Positions 7,723 to 17,075 are shown, counted from the stretch's first letter. The stretch: 64,000 nt of DNA from Microbacterium barkeri (GCF_027921765.1 NZ_BSEJ01000015.1:1-64000); one strand, 5' to 3'. A program made the numbers and translations. Notes: generated by a model from the sequence alone, not told the origin.

Positions 7723-9021
7723 ATGCCGCTCGCGCGCACCACCCCGCCCATGGGCTGGAACAGCTGGGACTGCTTCGGCACCACCGTCACCGAGGCGGAG
7801 GTCCTCGCGAATGCCGAGTTCATGGCGAAGCACCTCCTCCCCTACGGGTGGGACACGGTGGTCGTCGACATCGACTGGTCCGATCCGACCGCGCGCTCGC
7901 ACGGGTACAACGACGACGCGCCGCTCGCGATGGACGAGCACGGCAGGCTCATCCCCGACCCGGGGCGCTTCCCGAGTTCGGCCGGCGGCGCGGGCTTCGG
8001 GCCGCTGGCCGAGCGCATCCACGCGCTCGGCCTCCGCTTCGGCATCCACACGATGCGGGGCATCCCGCGGCGCGCGGTCGCCGCCGACGCGCCGATCCTG
8101 GGCACCGACGCGCGCGCGTCGGAGGTCGCCGACGCCGCGAACGCCTGCGAGTGGAACCCCGACATGGTCGGACTCGACCATGACCACCCCGCGGCGCAGG
8201 CGTACTACGACTCCACGCTCGATCTCTACGCGTCGTGGGGCGTCGACTTCATCAAGGCCGACGACATGCTGTGGCCGTACCAGGCGGCCGACATCGAGGC
8301 CTACGCGCGCGCCATCGCCCGCACCGGCCGCCCGATCGAGCTGAGCCTCTCGCCGGGCCGCGACCTCTCCCTCACGCGCCTCGAGCACCTCCGCGAGCAC
8401 GCGACGATGTGGCGGATCTGCGACGACCTGTGGGACGACTGGCACGACGTCGAGGCGAACTTCGCCCGTTTCGCGCGCTGGGCGCCGCACGCGTCGGCGA
8501 GCGGATGGCCGGACGGCGACATGCTGCCGCTCGGCCGGATCGGCATCCGGGCCGAGCGCGGCGAGCCGCGTCACGACCGCCTGACCCCCGCCGAGCGGGT
8601 CTCGCTCATGACGCTGTGGCTCGTGGCCCGGTCGCCCCTCATGATCGGCGGAGACCTTCCGACGAGCGACCCCGCCACCATCGCGCTCTTCACGAACGCC
8701 GATGCGCTCGCGCTGCTGCGCGCCGAGGCGAGTCGCGAGGTGTTCCGCGAGAACGGCCTCGTGCTGTGGACGGCCGATGGCACCGACGGCGAGCGCTACG
8801 TCGCCGCCTTCAACCTCCACGATGAGGCGCGCGACATCGCCCTCGACGCGCAGAACGTCGGTCTCCCCGCTCAGCTCGACGGAGAGCTGCGCGAGCTGTG
8901 GACGGGTGCCGAGATCGCGACCGATCATGCCGCCGTGCGCGGCGTCGCTCACGGCAGCACGGCCATCCGCCTCTCCCTCGCACCGCACGGAGCCGCACTC
9001 CTCCGCTACGTCGCGCGCTGA
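7723..9021 (+). CDS. Glycoside hydrolase family 27-like protein (alpha-galactosidase-like)
   Basis: The 432-residue cytosolic protein starts with the clan-D hallmark PPMGWNSWD. It has a nucleophile-like Asp180 in DFIKADD and an acid/base candidate in RICDDLWDDW (Asp234/235). The C-terminal ~90 residues form the usual beta-sandwich. Family 27 members cleave alpha-galactosides, and some act on beta-arabinopyranosides or isomaltose units. The nucleophile motif departs from the classical YLKYDNC, so the sugar cannot be fixed. There is no signal peptide, so the substrate must be imported first. GAAGGG about 6 bases before the ATG supports the start. No sugar transporter is adjacent. Confidence 0.8.
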   Translation: MPLARTTPPMGWNSWDCFGTTVTEAEVLANAEFMAKHLLPYGWDTVVVDIDWSDPTARSHGYNDDAPLAMDEHGRLIPDPGRFPSSAGGAGFGPLAERIHALGLRFGIHTMRGIPRRAVAADAPILGTDARASEVADAANACEWNPDMVGLDHDHPAAQAYYDSTLDLYASWGVDFIKADDMLWPYQAADIEAYARAIARTGRPIELSLSPGRDLSLTRLEHLREHATMWRICDDLWDDWHDVEANFARFARWAPHASASGWPDGDMLPLGRIGIRAERGEPRHDRLTPAERVSLMTLWLVARSPLMIGGDLPTSDPATIALFTNADALALLRAEASREVFRENGLVLWTADGTDGERYVAAFNLHDEARDIALDAQNVGLPAQLDGELRELWTGAEIATDHAAVRGVAHGSTAIRLSLAPHGAALLRYVAR

Positions 9022-9243
9022 GAGGTCGGGGTTTCCCCCGGCGGAGCGCCCCCGGGTTTTGACGCCTCGGCAGCCGCGACGTATCATTCTCCGGGCTCTC
9101 CATGCCCGTTCCCCGATCCGAAGGCAGGTGATGCGCGATGTCCAGTGATAGTCGCCGCGCCGCCGATTCGCCTTCGTCGATCAGCGTCACTCCTCGCTGA
9201 CGTCTTCGCCCATCGGCGGCGCCTGCCGCGTGCTCGCTCGGGG
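9022..9243 (+). other. Intergenic region with no supported gene
   Basis: This stretch lies between the GH27 gene and the Ppx/GppA remnant. A GC-rich run ending in TTTT at about 9035-9060 could be a weak terminator for the glycosidase gene, but no clean stem was found. A 20-codon frame (9138-9200, MSSDSRRAADSPSSISVTPR) follows a GCAGGTG site but resembles nothing recognised. The missing N-terminal part of the phosphatase gene is not present in any frame. Confidence 0.4.
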
Positions 9244-9987
9244 ATGACGATCCGCCCGTCCTGGACGCGGCCCCGCACCGTGTTCGCGACGGCCACGTCG
9301 GCCGTGCGGGAGGCGGCCAACGGGCCCGATGTGATCCTCCGGATCGAGCAGACCCTCGGGCAGCCCCTCCAGGTGCTCGGCGGCGAGCAGGAGGCGCGCT
9401 TCACGTTCCTCGCGGTGAGGCGGTGGTTCGGATGGTCCGCGGGCCAGATCCTGCTGTTCGACATCGGCGGCGGCTCTCTCGAGATCGCCGGCGGCGCGGA
9501 CGAGCTCCCCGACCTCGCCGAGTCGGTCCCGCTGGGAGCGGGGCGCATGACGGTCGAGTTCCTGCCCGACGATCCTCCCGGCGACACCGAGATCGCGCTG
9601 CTGCGCGAGCACGCGCGGCGGACGCTCGCACCCGTGGCCGAGCGCTTCGCGGCGCTCCCCCGGCCCGAGCTGGTCGCCGGCTCGTCGAAGACGATCCGCT
9701 CGCTGGCGCGGCTCGCCGGCCATCCGATGACGGGATGGTCGGGTTCGCCGCGGATGGTGCTGCGCCGCGATCTGCTCGGCTCGTGGATCCTGGTGCTCGC
9801 GCGCGTGCCGGCCGACGCGCGGCGCGAGCTGCCCGGGATCACGGCCGATCGCACGTTCCAGATCACGGCGGGTGCGGTCGTGCTGCACGAGGCGATGGGC
9901 GCTCTCGGGATCGACGAGCTCGAGGTGTCGCCCTGGGCCCTCCGCGAGGGCGTGCTGCTGCGCTACATCGAGGACCTCGGCTGGTGA
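9244..9987 (+). pseudogene. 5'-truncated Ppx/GppA exopolyphosphatase-like gene
   Basis: From TVFATATSAVREAANGPD onward this is a clear Ppx/GppA phosphatase: LLFDIGGGSLEI carries the second phosphate loop, followed by SSKTIRSLARLAG and the conserved end SPWALREGVLLRYIEDL. About 90 N-terminal residues are missing, including the first phosphate-binding loop of the ASKHA fold (DxGSNxxxL) that is needed for ATP or polyphosphate binding. Unrelated Arg/Pro-rich codons precede the homology. The ATG at 9244 (or a start at 9145) has no convincing ribosome site. A full-length paralogue elsewhere in the genome is likely. The remaining 3' part is open and uninterrupted, so the loss may be recent. Confidence 0.72.
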
Positions 9988-10066
9988 CGCCCGGCCCGGC
10001 CCGCAACGCCCGCAGGCTCCCGCGCTGACGTCCGTTTCCCGTGCGGTCGACGCCGACGGGCACGGC

Positions 10067-11206
10067 TCAGAGCAGGGCCTCGGTCGACCGCGGTGTCGCG
10101 TCGGGGACAGGCGTCTCCTCGGGCTCGGCGGTGTCCTCGGGTGCGGGCGTCTCCTCGGGCTCGGCGGTGTCCTCGGGTGCGGGCGTCTCGTCCGGCACGG
10201 GCGTCTCCTCGGGCGCCGGCGTCTCCTCCGGGGTCGCCTCGGGCGCCGGCTCGGGCGCCGGTGCGGGCTGCTCCTGCTGCCGGCGTTCCCGCTCCTCGGC
10301 CTCCGCACGCTCGCGGTCGTACTCGAGGACGGCGCGATGCTGGTCCTCGCGCAGCGCCCCGACCGCCGCGACGAACTCGTCGAGGCGCGCGGCGGCGTCC
10401 GCCGGCTCCGCGGCGTCCACGAGCGCCTGGCCCGCATCGGCCGTCGCCGCGGCGATGTCGGCCGAGACGTCCGGGTTCTCCGCGAGCTCCGCCTCGACGG
10501 TCGCGGGCACGGTCGCGCGGAGCGCGTCCAGCGACGCGCGCACCTCGCCCTCCGAGGCCTCCGCGGCGGCCACCACGTCGTCGAGGACGGCGCTGCGTGC
10601 GGCGATCTCGGTGCTCGCGGTCTCGAAGGCGGCGAGCGCGCTCTCGACCTCGGCGTCGTCCGAGGGGACGCCGTCCTCGACGACGGCCTCTTCCGCGGTG
10701 CTCTCCTCGGGCAGCGCGGCCGGGTCCACGGCCGTCCGGAACGCCTCGACCGACGCGGTGGCCGCGGCGCGCGCTTCCTCGTCGACGACGCCTTCCGCCG
10801 CCCCGAGCGCCGAGGCGAGCCCGTCCGCCGTGGCCGCCCGCTGCGCGAAGTCCTCGCGCGCTGCGGACAGCGTCGAGCGATAGTCCGCGAGCGCCTCGTC
10901 GACCGCGGCCCGCGCCTCCGCGTACTCGGCCGAGTGCGTCGGCGCCGGCTCGGCGGCCGCGTCGTCGCCGGATCCGCCGAGGAGCAGGCCGGCGCCCACG
11001 CCCACGACGACGAGCGCGATGAACGCGGCCGGGCCCCAGATCATCCAGGGCCGCAGCCCGCGGCCGCGACGCGTCGCTCGATCGCGCCGCGTCGGCGAGA
11101 GGGGCGTGGCTGCGACGAGGGGCGCGGCTGCGACGAGGGGCGCGCCGGTGTCGGCTGCGCGCCCTCGCCGGTAGTACTGCGCGGGGTCGTTGCCGGAGGT
11201 GCCCAT
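10067..11206 (-). CDS. Membrane-anchored Ala/Glu-rich surface protein with PEET repeats
   Basis: No named family was recognised for this 379-residue protein. Residues 1-52 are basic and cytoplasmic, including a VAAAPLVAATPLSPT stretch. One membrane helix follows (WMIWGPAAFIALVVVGVGAG). Then come about 230 Ala/Glu-rich residues with strong coiled-coil character, ending in an Arg/Glu/Gln-rich helix. The last ~60 residues are Pro/Glu/Thr repeats (APEETP, VPDETP, AEPEETP). It should be a type II anchored protein spanning the wall. The start at 11206 is supported by GGAGG 4 bases upstream. It lies 64 bp below the sulfatase gene on the same strand and may be read from that operon, though no functional link is evident. 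Confidence 0.65.
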   Translation of the reverse strand: MGTSGNDPAQYYRRGRAADTGAPLVAAAPLVAATPLSPTRRDRATRRGRGLRPWMIWGPAAFIALVVVGVGAGLLLGGSGDDAAAEPAPTHSAEYAEARAAVDEALADYRSTLSAAREDFAQRAATADGLASALGAAEGVVDEEARAAATASVEAFRTAVDPAALPEESTAEEAVVEDGVPSDDAEVESALAAFETASTEIAARSAVLDDVVAAAEASEGEVRASLDALRATVPATVEAELAENPDVSADIAAATADAGQALVDAAEPADAAARLDEFVAAVGALREDQHRAVLEYDRERAEAEERERRQQEQPAPAPEPAPEATPEETPAPEETPVPDETPAPEDTAEPEETPAPEDTAEPEETPVPDATPRSTEALL

Positions 11207-11270
11207 GATGCCTCCAGCATAGGAAGACTCGCTGGGCTCCCGGTGGCACCCGGGGCGGAGCGGGCGGCGG

Positions 11271-12599
11271 TCAGGACGCCCGCGTCCACCCGTCGTGCTG
11301 CTGCTGGAAGCCGTCGAGCGCTGCTTCCAGCTCGGCCAGCTCCCGGGGGAAGTCGCGTGCGACGTCCGTCGTCTCGGCCGGATCGCGGCGGATGTCGAAC
11401 AGGGCGCGGTCGACGACGGCGGGCGGGACCATGCCCTCGCGGGCGTCGACGACCAGCTTCCACTCGCGCCGCCGCACCGCCCACTGCCCCTCGTAGGCCC
11501 AGAACACCGCTCTGTCCGCCGGCGGTTCGGAAGCGCCCTCGACGGCACGCCAGGCGTCGAGGTGCGTCCGCCCGTCGACGCCTCCGTCCCCGCTGACGCC
11601 GCCGTCGCCGCTCGCGTCGGCGCGCTCGATCGCATCGAGGATCGTGGGCAGGACGTCCATCATCAGCCCGACCTCGTCGTAGTCCGCTCCCTCGGGAAGT
11701 CCCGCGGGCCACGACACGATCGAGGGGACCCGGATGCCGCCTTCGAACACCGATCCCTTCGTCCCGCGCAGCCCGCCGGTCGAGCCCCCGTCGTAGGAGA
11801 TCTCCTCACCGTCGAGCCAGTTGCGGCTCTCGGCGGAGGGGCCGTTGTCGGAGGAGAAGAACACGATGGTGTCCTCGCGGAGCCCGAGCCGGTCGAGCGT
11901 CGCCAGGATGTGTCCGATGGCGTCGTCCATCGCGCTCACCATGGCGGCCATCGTGCGGCGCCCGTCCTCGAGGTGCGCGTATCGCTCCATGTACTCGGCG
12001 GGCGCGTGCATCGGGTAGTGCGGCGCGTTGAACGGCACGTAGCAGAGGAAGGGGCCGTCCGCGTTCTCCTCGATGAACCTCGCAGCGCGGTCGCCGATCA
12101 CGGTGGTGAGGTACTCGCCGTTGCGCCAGGCCTCCCGGTCCCCCTCCCACAGGTCGTGGACGGGGTTGTGCTCGCCCCAGTAGAAGATGTGCGAGTAGTA
12201 GTCGACGCATCCCGCCCGGAAGCCGAAGAACTCCTCGAACCCGTAGTGGAGCGGGTCGTACTCGGGCGCGGCGCCGAGATGCCACTTGCCGAACAGGCCC
12301 GTCCGGTATCCGCGTCCCCGCAGCTCGGACGCGATCGTGGCCTGCGGAGGAAGACCCGGCGTCCTTCGCGTGCCGCCGAGGATCGCCTCCACGCCGGCGT
12401 GGGCGGGGTATCTCCCCGTCATGAGGGACGCCCGCGACGGAGAGCACACCGGCGAGTTGGCGTACCACTGGGTCAGGCGCAGGCCCGAGGCGGCGAGGGA
12501 GTCGATGGCCGGCGTGTCGATGTCGTCGGAGCCGAAGCAGCCGACGTCACCCCACCCCAGGTCATCGGCGTAGATGATGACGACGTTCGGTCGGGTCAT
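11271..12599 (-). CDS. Formylglycine-dependent sulfatase
   Basis: The 442-residue protein is a type I sulfatase. Cys52 in VCSPSRASLMTGR is the residue converted to formylglycine, and metal-binding acids are in YADDLGWGD near residue 10 and SSDNGPSAE near 250. There is no signal peptide, so it acts inside the cell on imported sulfated sugar, and it needs a formylglycine-generating enzyme encoded elsewhere. It follows the second permease gene by 3 bp at the end of the transporter operon. That places desulfation alongside uptake of the oligosaccharide later cleaved by the nearby alpha-mannosidase. The sugar specificity is inferred only. Confidence 0.88.
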   Translation of the reverse strand: MTRPNVVIIYADDLGWGDVGCFGSDDIDTPAIDSLAASGLRLTQWYANSPVCSPSRASLMTGRYPAHAGVEAILGGTRRTPGLPPQATIASELRGRGYRTGLFGKWHLGAAPEYDPLHYGFEEFFGFRAGCVDYYSHIFYWGEHNPVHDLWEGDREAWRNGEYLTTVIGDRAARFIEENADGPFLCYVPFNAPHYPMHAPAEYMERYAHLEDGRRTMAAMVSAMDDAIGHILATLDRLGLREDTIVFFSSDNGPSAESRNWLDGEEISYDGGSTGGLRGTKGSVFEGGIRVPSIVSWPAGLPEGADYDEVGLMMDVLPTILDAIERADASGDGGVSGDGGVDGRTHLDAWRAVEGASEPPADRAVFWAYEGQWAVRRREWKLVVDAREGMVPPAVVDRALFDIRRDPAETTDVARDFPRELAELEAALDGFQQQHDGWTRAS

Positions 12600-12602
12600 G
12601 GA

Positions 12603-13493
12603 TCACTCCTTGATGGCGCCCGCGGCGACGCCGGCGACGAGCCGGCGCTGCAACAGGGAGAACAGGACGATGGTCGGCAGGGCGGCGATGACGGACGCGG
12701 CCATCACGACGCCCCAGTCGGTTCCGTACTCGCCGAAGAGGCCGGCGAGCCCCACCTGCACGGTCTTGAGCGAGTCGCTCGTGAGGAACACCTGCGCGAA
12801 CAGGAACTCCTCCCACATCGAGATGAACGCGGTGACGGCGACGGTGACGATGCCGGGCCACGTGAGCGGCGCGATGATGCGCGAGATCACCGTGAGCGTC
12901 GACGCTCCATCGACGCGCGCCGCCTCGTCGAGCGTGCGCGGGACGGAGTTGAAGAAGCCGGTCATGAGGAGCACGGCCAGCGGCAGCGTCATCGCGACGT
13001 AGACGATGACGATGCCGACATAGCTGTTGAGCAGGCCCAGCTCGGCGAAGAACAGGTACACGGGGGTCACCAGCACGACGAACGGGAGAAGCTGGGTCGC
13101 CACGAGCAGGAGCATGACGAGCTTCTTGACGCGGAAGGCGTACCGCGACAGGGCGAACCCCGCGAGGGCCGAGACGACGACGGTGACGGCGGTGCCCGCC
13201 AGGCACATGACGATGCTGTTCACCAGGTAGTGCTCGAATCCGGTCCCCGCGAACAGCCGCGAGTAGGCGTCGAAGCTGAGCCCCGAGAAGGCCGTGTCCC
13301 ACGTGATCCCGCCCGCGATCGCGCTCGCCGGCCGCAGCGAGCTGTACGCCATCCACAGCACGGGGAACACGATGATCAGGAGCACGGCGAACAGCGGGAT
13401 CAGCAGGAGGAGATCGGATGCCCGCCGGCTCTCCGCGGATACCCGACGACGGCGGGGAGCGCCGGCGGTCACGAGGGCGCGGGTCTGGCTCAT
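12603..13493 (-). CDS. Carbohydrate ABC transporter permease (MalG type)
   Basis: The 296-residue inner-membrane protein has about six helices, starting with LLLLIPLFAVLLIIVFPVLWMAYSSL after a basic cytoplasmic lead. The permease loop EAARVDGASTLTVISRIIAPLTWPG carries the EAA motif that docks the ATPase. It pairs with the MalF-type protein encoded directly upstream; the start codon overlaps that gene's stop (TGATG), implying coupled translation. No ATPase gene is in the operon, as usual for actinobacterial sugar importers that share an MsiK-type ATPase. Substrate is inferred from context to be a mannose-containing, possibly sulfated glycan. Confidence 0.9.
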   Translation of the reverse strand: MSQTRALVTAGAPRRRRVSAESRRASDLLLLIPLFAVLLIIVFPVLWMAYSSLRPASAIAGGITWDTAFSGLSFDAYSRLFAGTGFEHYLVNSIVMCLAGTAVTVVVSALAGFALSRYAFRVKKLVMLLLVATQLLPFVVLVTPVYLFFAELGLLNSYVGIVIVYVAMTLPLAVLLMTGFFNSVPRTLDEAARVDGASTLTVISRIIAPLTWPGIVTVAVTAFISMWEEFLFAQVFLTSDSLKTVQVGLAGLFGEYGTDWGVVMAASVIAALPTIVLFSLLQRRLVAGVAAGAIKE

Positions 13494-14401
13494 CAGGAGT
13501 CCTCCTTCGCGGTCACCCGCATGTAGATCACGGCGAACACCGCCATGATCGCGGTCATGACGAGGCCGATCGCGGCCGCTCCGCCCAGGTCGTTCGCGAA
13601 GAACGCCGTGGAGTAGAGCTCGGTGGCCAGGACGGACGTGAACGTCCCGGGGCCGCCGCCCGTGGTCAGCCAGACGTAGACGAAGTTGTTGAACGTCGCG
13701 ATCACGGTCACGAGCACGACGACCGTGAGGACGGGCCGCAGATTGGGCAGCGTGACGTTCACGAACGACGTCCACCGTCCGGCTCCGTCGAGGGCAGCGG
13801 CCTCATACTGCTCGTCCGGGATGGACTGCAGGCCCGCGAGCAGCACCATCACGGCGAACGGCAGCTCGCGCCACACGACGATCGCGGCGATGCACCACCA
13901 CACCGTGCTCGTCTGGGCGAGGAAGGGGACCCCCGCGTCGATCAGCCCGAGCGCCTGGAGCGTCTGGTTGAGGACGCCGGAGTTGCCGTCGAGGATCCAC
14001 TTCCAGGCGGCGACGGCCACGACGGGCGGGACCATCCACGGGATGAGCGCCATCGTGCGTGCGACCCCGCGCAGGCGCCAGCGCCGCAGCACGGGCGAGT
14101 GCAGGGCGATCGACAGCGCGAGCCCGAAGACGAGCCGCAGGACGACCGTCACGAGCGTGAGCCAGAACACCGTGTTGAACGCGGCTCCGCCGAACTGCGG
14201 ATCGGAGAACACGCGCTGGAAGTTGCGCAGGCCGACCCATTCGCCGTCGCCGGGAGCGTCGTACGGAGACAGCTTCTGGAAGGCGAGGACGACGTTGTAG
14301 ATGGACGGGAACAGGAACAGCAGCGCGACGATGACGAGCGCCGGGGCGCTCAGAAGATAGGGCTGCAGCCGTTCTCCCCGGCGCTTCGTCAGCGTCGCCA
14401 T
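13493..14401 (-). CDS. Carbohydrate ABC transporter permease (MalF type)
   Basis: This 302-residue permease has about six helices, beginning LLSAPALVIVALLFLFPSIYNVVLAF, and the EAA loop YEAAALDGAGRWTSFVNVTLPNLRP. It forms the channel with the MalG-type protein encoded downstream and receives sugar from the binding lipoprotein encoded upstream. Both its start and stop overlap the neighbouring genes by single bases (TGATG), so all three are translated together. It is the second gene of the operon read from the promoter at 15741-15713. Confidence 0.9.
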   Translation of the reverse strand: MATLTKRRGERLQPYLLSAPALVIVALLFLFPSIYNVVLAFQKLSPYDAPGDGEWVGLRNFQRVFSDPQFGGAAFNTVFWLTLVTVVLRLVFGLALSIALHSPVLRRWRLRGVARTMALIPWMVPPVVAVAAWKWILDGNSGVLNQTLQALGLIDAGVPFLAQTSTVWWCIAAIVVWRELPFAVMVLLAGLQSIPDEQYEAAALDGAGRWTSFVNVTLPNLRPVLTVVVLVTVIATFNNFVYVWLTTGGGPGTFTSVLATELYSTAFFANDLGGAAAIGLVMTAIMAVFAVIYMRVTAKEDS

Positions 14402-15678
14402 CAGCCCTGAAGACCCTGTTCGATGGTGTCGAGGATGGCGCGCGCCGCGGTCTCGCTGTCGGACTGCCCGGAGTAGACCGCCGAGAACTGCTGGTTGACG
14501 AGCTCCTGCAGCGACGCGGTCGTGATCGGCGCGCCGATGTACTTCGCGAACGGCACGGAGTGGGGCAGCTGATCGACGAAGCCCTGCTCGGCGGGGTCGA
14601 CGTCCAGCTCGGTGAGCGTCTGCGCCGACGCCGGGTACTGCGAGTAGGTCGCGAACGTGTCCGAGCTCATGAGGTACTCGATGAAGGCCCACGCCTCTTC
14701 GGGATGGGCGCTGTTCGCGTTGATGCCGAGGGCGCGGCCGCCCAGGTGGGTCGAGCCGTCGACGAGGCCTCCCGGCATGGGCGCGGTGGCCAGCTCCGCG
14801 TCGACCTGTTCCTCGACGGTGCGGAAGGCGGCGGGGGGCATGTAGGTCATGGCGCAGGTGCCGTCCTGCAGGGCCGTCGCGATCGCCGGGTCGGCGTAAT
14901 CGGTGAGCGCCTGCATGGACGCGGGCGTCGTGCCGCTCTCGAAGAACGCGTCGAAGTAGTCGATGGCCGCCGCGAGCTCGTCCTCGGAGACGCCCGCCTG
15001 CCACTGCCCGCCCTCGTTCTCGATGAGGTACTGGTCGTGGTTCCAGAGGTAGTAGTTGATCGCGAACCACTGCGCAGCGGGCTGCTGGGCGCCGGCGGCG
15101 AAGCAGAACCCGCTGACGGCGCCGTCACTGCCCGTGGTGATGTCCTCCGCGACCTGCTGGAAGTCCTCCCATGTCTCAGGGGTCGCATCGATGCCCGCGT
15201 CGGCGAGCACGTCGGGACGGTACACGAGCGCCATCGTGTCGGCCGTCCACGGGACGCCCCACGTGGTGTCGTCGATGACGGTCATCTCGGTCGCGAGCAG
15301 CTGGTCGGCGCCGTCGAGCGGCTCCGACGACATGAGGTCGTCGAGAGGCAGGAGCACGCGGGGCTGCGCGAGGAACGCGACGTCCGCGAGCGCCATGTGG
15401 ATGACGTCGGGACCCGAGCCCGAGTTCGCCTCGCGCGCGAACTGCTGCGGGTTGTTCGGCGTCACGGTCTCGAGGTCGACCTGGATGTCGGGGTGATCCG
15501 CGTTCCAGGAGTCGACGGCCTCGACGAGGCCCTCCACCTGGTCGGCGGGATCGAACTGGCGAAACGTGAGGCGGACGACTCCGTCCTCGTCCTCCGCGGC
15601 TCCCGAGCTGCATCCCGAGAACACGACGATGGCGAGCACGCTGGCTGCCACGGCTGACAGGTACCTCTGGGTCTTCAT
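14401..15678 (-). CDS. Extracellular sugar-binding lipoprotein of an ABC importer
   Basis: The 425-residue protein begins with a lipoprotein signal (MKTQRYLSAVAASVLAIVVFSGC), with Cys in an FSGC lipobox. The rest is a family-1 solute-binding protein: VTPNNPQQFAREANSGSGPDVIHMALAD and a hinge-forming PWTADTMALVYRPDVLADAG segment. Anchored outside the membrane, it captures an oligosaccharide for the two permeases encoded just below. It heads a four-gene operon ending in a sulfatase, and its promoter overlaps a dyad that the divergently encoded ROK repressor probably binds. Confidence 0.92.
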   Translation of the reverse strand: MKTQRYLSAVAASVLAIVVFSGCSSGAAEDEDGVVRLTFRQFDPADQVEGLVEAVDSWNADHPDIQVDLETVTPNNPQQFAREANSGSGPDVIHMALADVAFLAQPRVLLPLDDLMSSEPLDGADQLLATEMTVIDDTTWGVPWTADTMALVYRPDVLADAGIDATPETWEDFQQVAEDITTGSDGAVSGFCFAAGAQQPAAQWFAINYYLWNHDQYLIENEGGQWQAGVSEDELAAAIDYFDAFFESGTTPASMQALTDYADPAIATALQDGTCAMTYMPPAAFRTVEEQVDAELATAPMPGGLVDGSTHLGGRALGINANSAHPEEAWAFIEYLMSSDTFATYSQYPASAQTLTELDVDPAEQGFVDQLPHSVPFAKYIGAPITTASLQELVNQQFSAVYSGQSDSETAARAILDTIEQGLQG

Positions 15679-15712
15679 TGACGTTGCCTCTCCCTTGATG
15701 CGGACAGTGGCC

Positions 15713-15741
15713 AGTAAATTCCATCAAATTGAGTGTGTCAA
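15713..15741 (-). promoter_or_regulatory. Promoter of the glycan transporter operon with overlapping dyad
   Basis: The minus strand holds a near-consensus promoter: TTGACA (15741-15736), 17 bp, TTTACT (15718-15713), 35 bp ahead of the lipoprotein start. An imperfect inverted repeat around 15715-15732 (AATT arms either side of CCATCA) overlaps the -10 and spacer. A repressor bound there would block RNA polymerase, and the adjacent ROK gene is the obvious candidate. Confidence 0.75.
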
Positions 15742-15768
15742 GGCCATGTACTCGACTACGATCGGGAC

Positions 15769-17043
15769 ATGCCGAGCCGTGCCCCCTCTCCGCTCCCCCC
15801 GCGCGGACCCCGGCGGCGCGGGAGCAACCTCCCCCGCGTCGCCGACTACAACCAGATGCTCGTCCTCGACCTCGTCCGGCGCTCGCCGGGGATCAGCCGT
15901 GTCGAGCTGGTGCGCGAGACGGGGCTGACCGCGCAGACCGTCTCGAACATCTGTCGGCGCCTGACCGAGGCCGAGCTCATCCGCGAGACGGGCCGGGTCT
16001 CGGGGGCGGCCGGCGCCCCGCGGACGATCTTCGAGGTCAACGGCGCGGGGCGGTACACGATCGGCCTGCACATCGATCCCGCGCGGCTCACCTTCGTCAT
16101 CCTGACGCTCGCCGGCGACACCGTGCAGCGCCTGAGCATGCGCACGCCCGACACCCCCGAGCCCGGCGCCATGCTCGCGGAGATCGAGCTGCGGATCCGC
16201 GAGCTGATCGACGCGGCGGACATCCCCTTCGTCCGCGTCGCCGCTATCGGCGTCGCCACCCCGGGGCCGATCGACGTCGCCCAGGGATCCGTGCGCGACG
16301 CCCCAAACCTGCCCGGCTGGGAGGACGTGGCCCTTCGCGAGGACCTCGAAGAGCGCCTCGGGCTGCCCGTCGTGGTCGAGAAGGACACGACGGCCGCCGC
16401 CCTGGGCGAGCTGTGGAGCAATCCCCATCCGCCGCAGAACTTCGCCTTCATGTACCTCGGAACGGGAGCGGGGGCGGGGATCGTGCTGGACGGCGAGGTC
16501 CGACGCGGGTCGAGCTCCAACCTGGGCAACATCGGCCACATGAGCGGGGATCCCAACGGCCCGATCTGCCCCTGCGGCGGCCGCGGCTGCCTGAGCCTCA
16601 CGGCCCTGCCGGCGACGCTGGTCGGCGAGGCGGCGGCGCGCGAGCTCGTGAGCCCGGTCGATCTGGGAGACGCCCGCGCGGTCGAGCGTGCCCTCGCGGA
16701 GCTGTGCGCCGCCGCCGCCCAGCGCCCCGGCGGCGACGAGGCGGCCCTGATCGACCGCGCCGCCCGGAGCTACGCCCGCGTCGCCGGGCAGCTGGCGAAC
16801 GCGCTCGACCTGGACGCGGTGATCTTCGGCGGCCCGCAATGGCCCGCGATGATGCCGTCGATCCTGCGGATCGCTCCCCCCGCGATCGCCAAGGACTTCC
16901 TCTTCCACGCGCTGCACGACGTCGAGGTGCGCGGGTCGTCCATCAACGACGACGTGGGCGCCGTCGGGGCCGCGTCGCTCGCGATGTGGGCCACGACCTT
17001 CGACGCCCCCACGCAGCTGTTCCTGCCGGGTCGGACCGGCTGA
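15769..17043 (+). CDS. ROK-family transcriptional repressor
   Basis: The 424-residue protein has an N-terminal winged helix (VLDLVRRSPGISRVELVRETGLTAQTVSNI) and a C-terminal ROK sugar-kinase-like domain. It carries the ROK zinc motif CPCGGRGCL at about residue 265 and a phosphate loop YLGTGAGAG. It sits between the transporter operon it diverges from and the alpha-mannosidase gene downstream. It should bind a monosaccharide or phosphosugar released from the glycan and then leave DNA. Candidate operators are the dyads at 15715-15732 and 17076-17100. The start at 15769 is favoured over one 12 codons upstream, which would overlap the operon promoter. Confidence 0.88.
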   Translation: MPSRAPSPLPPRGPRRRGSNLPRVADYNQMLVLDLVRRSPGISRVELVRETGLTAQTVSNICRRLTEAELIRETGRVSGAAGAPRTIFEVNGAGRYTIGLHIDPARLTFVILTLAGDTVQRLSMRTPDTPEPGAMLAEIELRIRELIDAADIPFVRVAAIGVATPGPIDVAQGSVRDAPNLPGWEDVALREDLEERLGLPVVVEKDTTAAALGELWSNPHPPQNFAFMYLGTGAGAGIVLDGEVRRGSSSNLGNIGHMSGDPNGPICPCGGRGCLSLTALPATLVGEAAARELVSPVDLGDARAVERALAELCAAAAQRPGGDEAALIDRAARSYARVAGQLANALDLDAVIFGGPQWPAMMPSILRIAPPAIAKDFLFHALHDVEVRGSSINDDVGAVGAASLAMWATTFDAPTQLFLPGRTG

Positions 17044-17075
17044 GGAGGCCCCGGACCAGGGCGCCTCTGGCGGGG

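Noticed and set aside
9138-9200. 20-codon frame MSSDSRRAADSPSSISVTPR as a leader peptide
   Set aside because: It has a start site but no run of regulatory codons, no attenuator hairpin and only a broken gene downstream.
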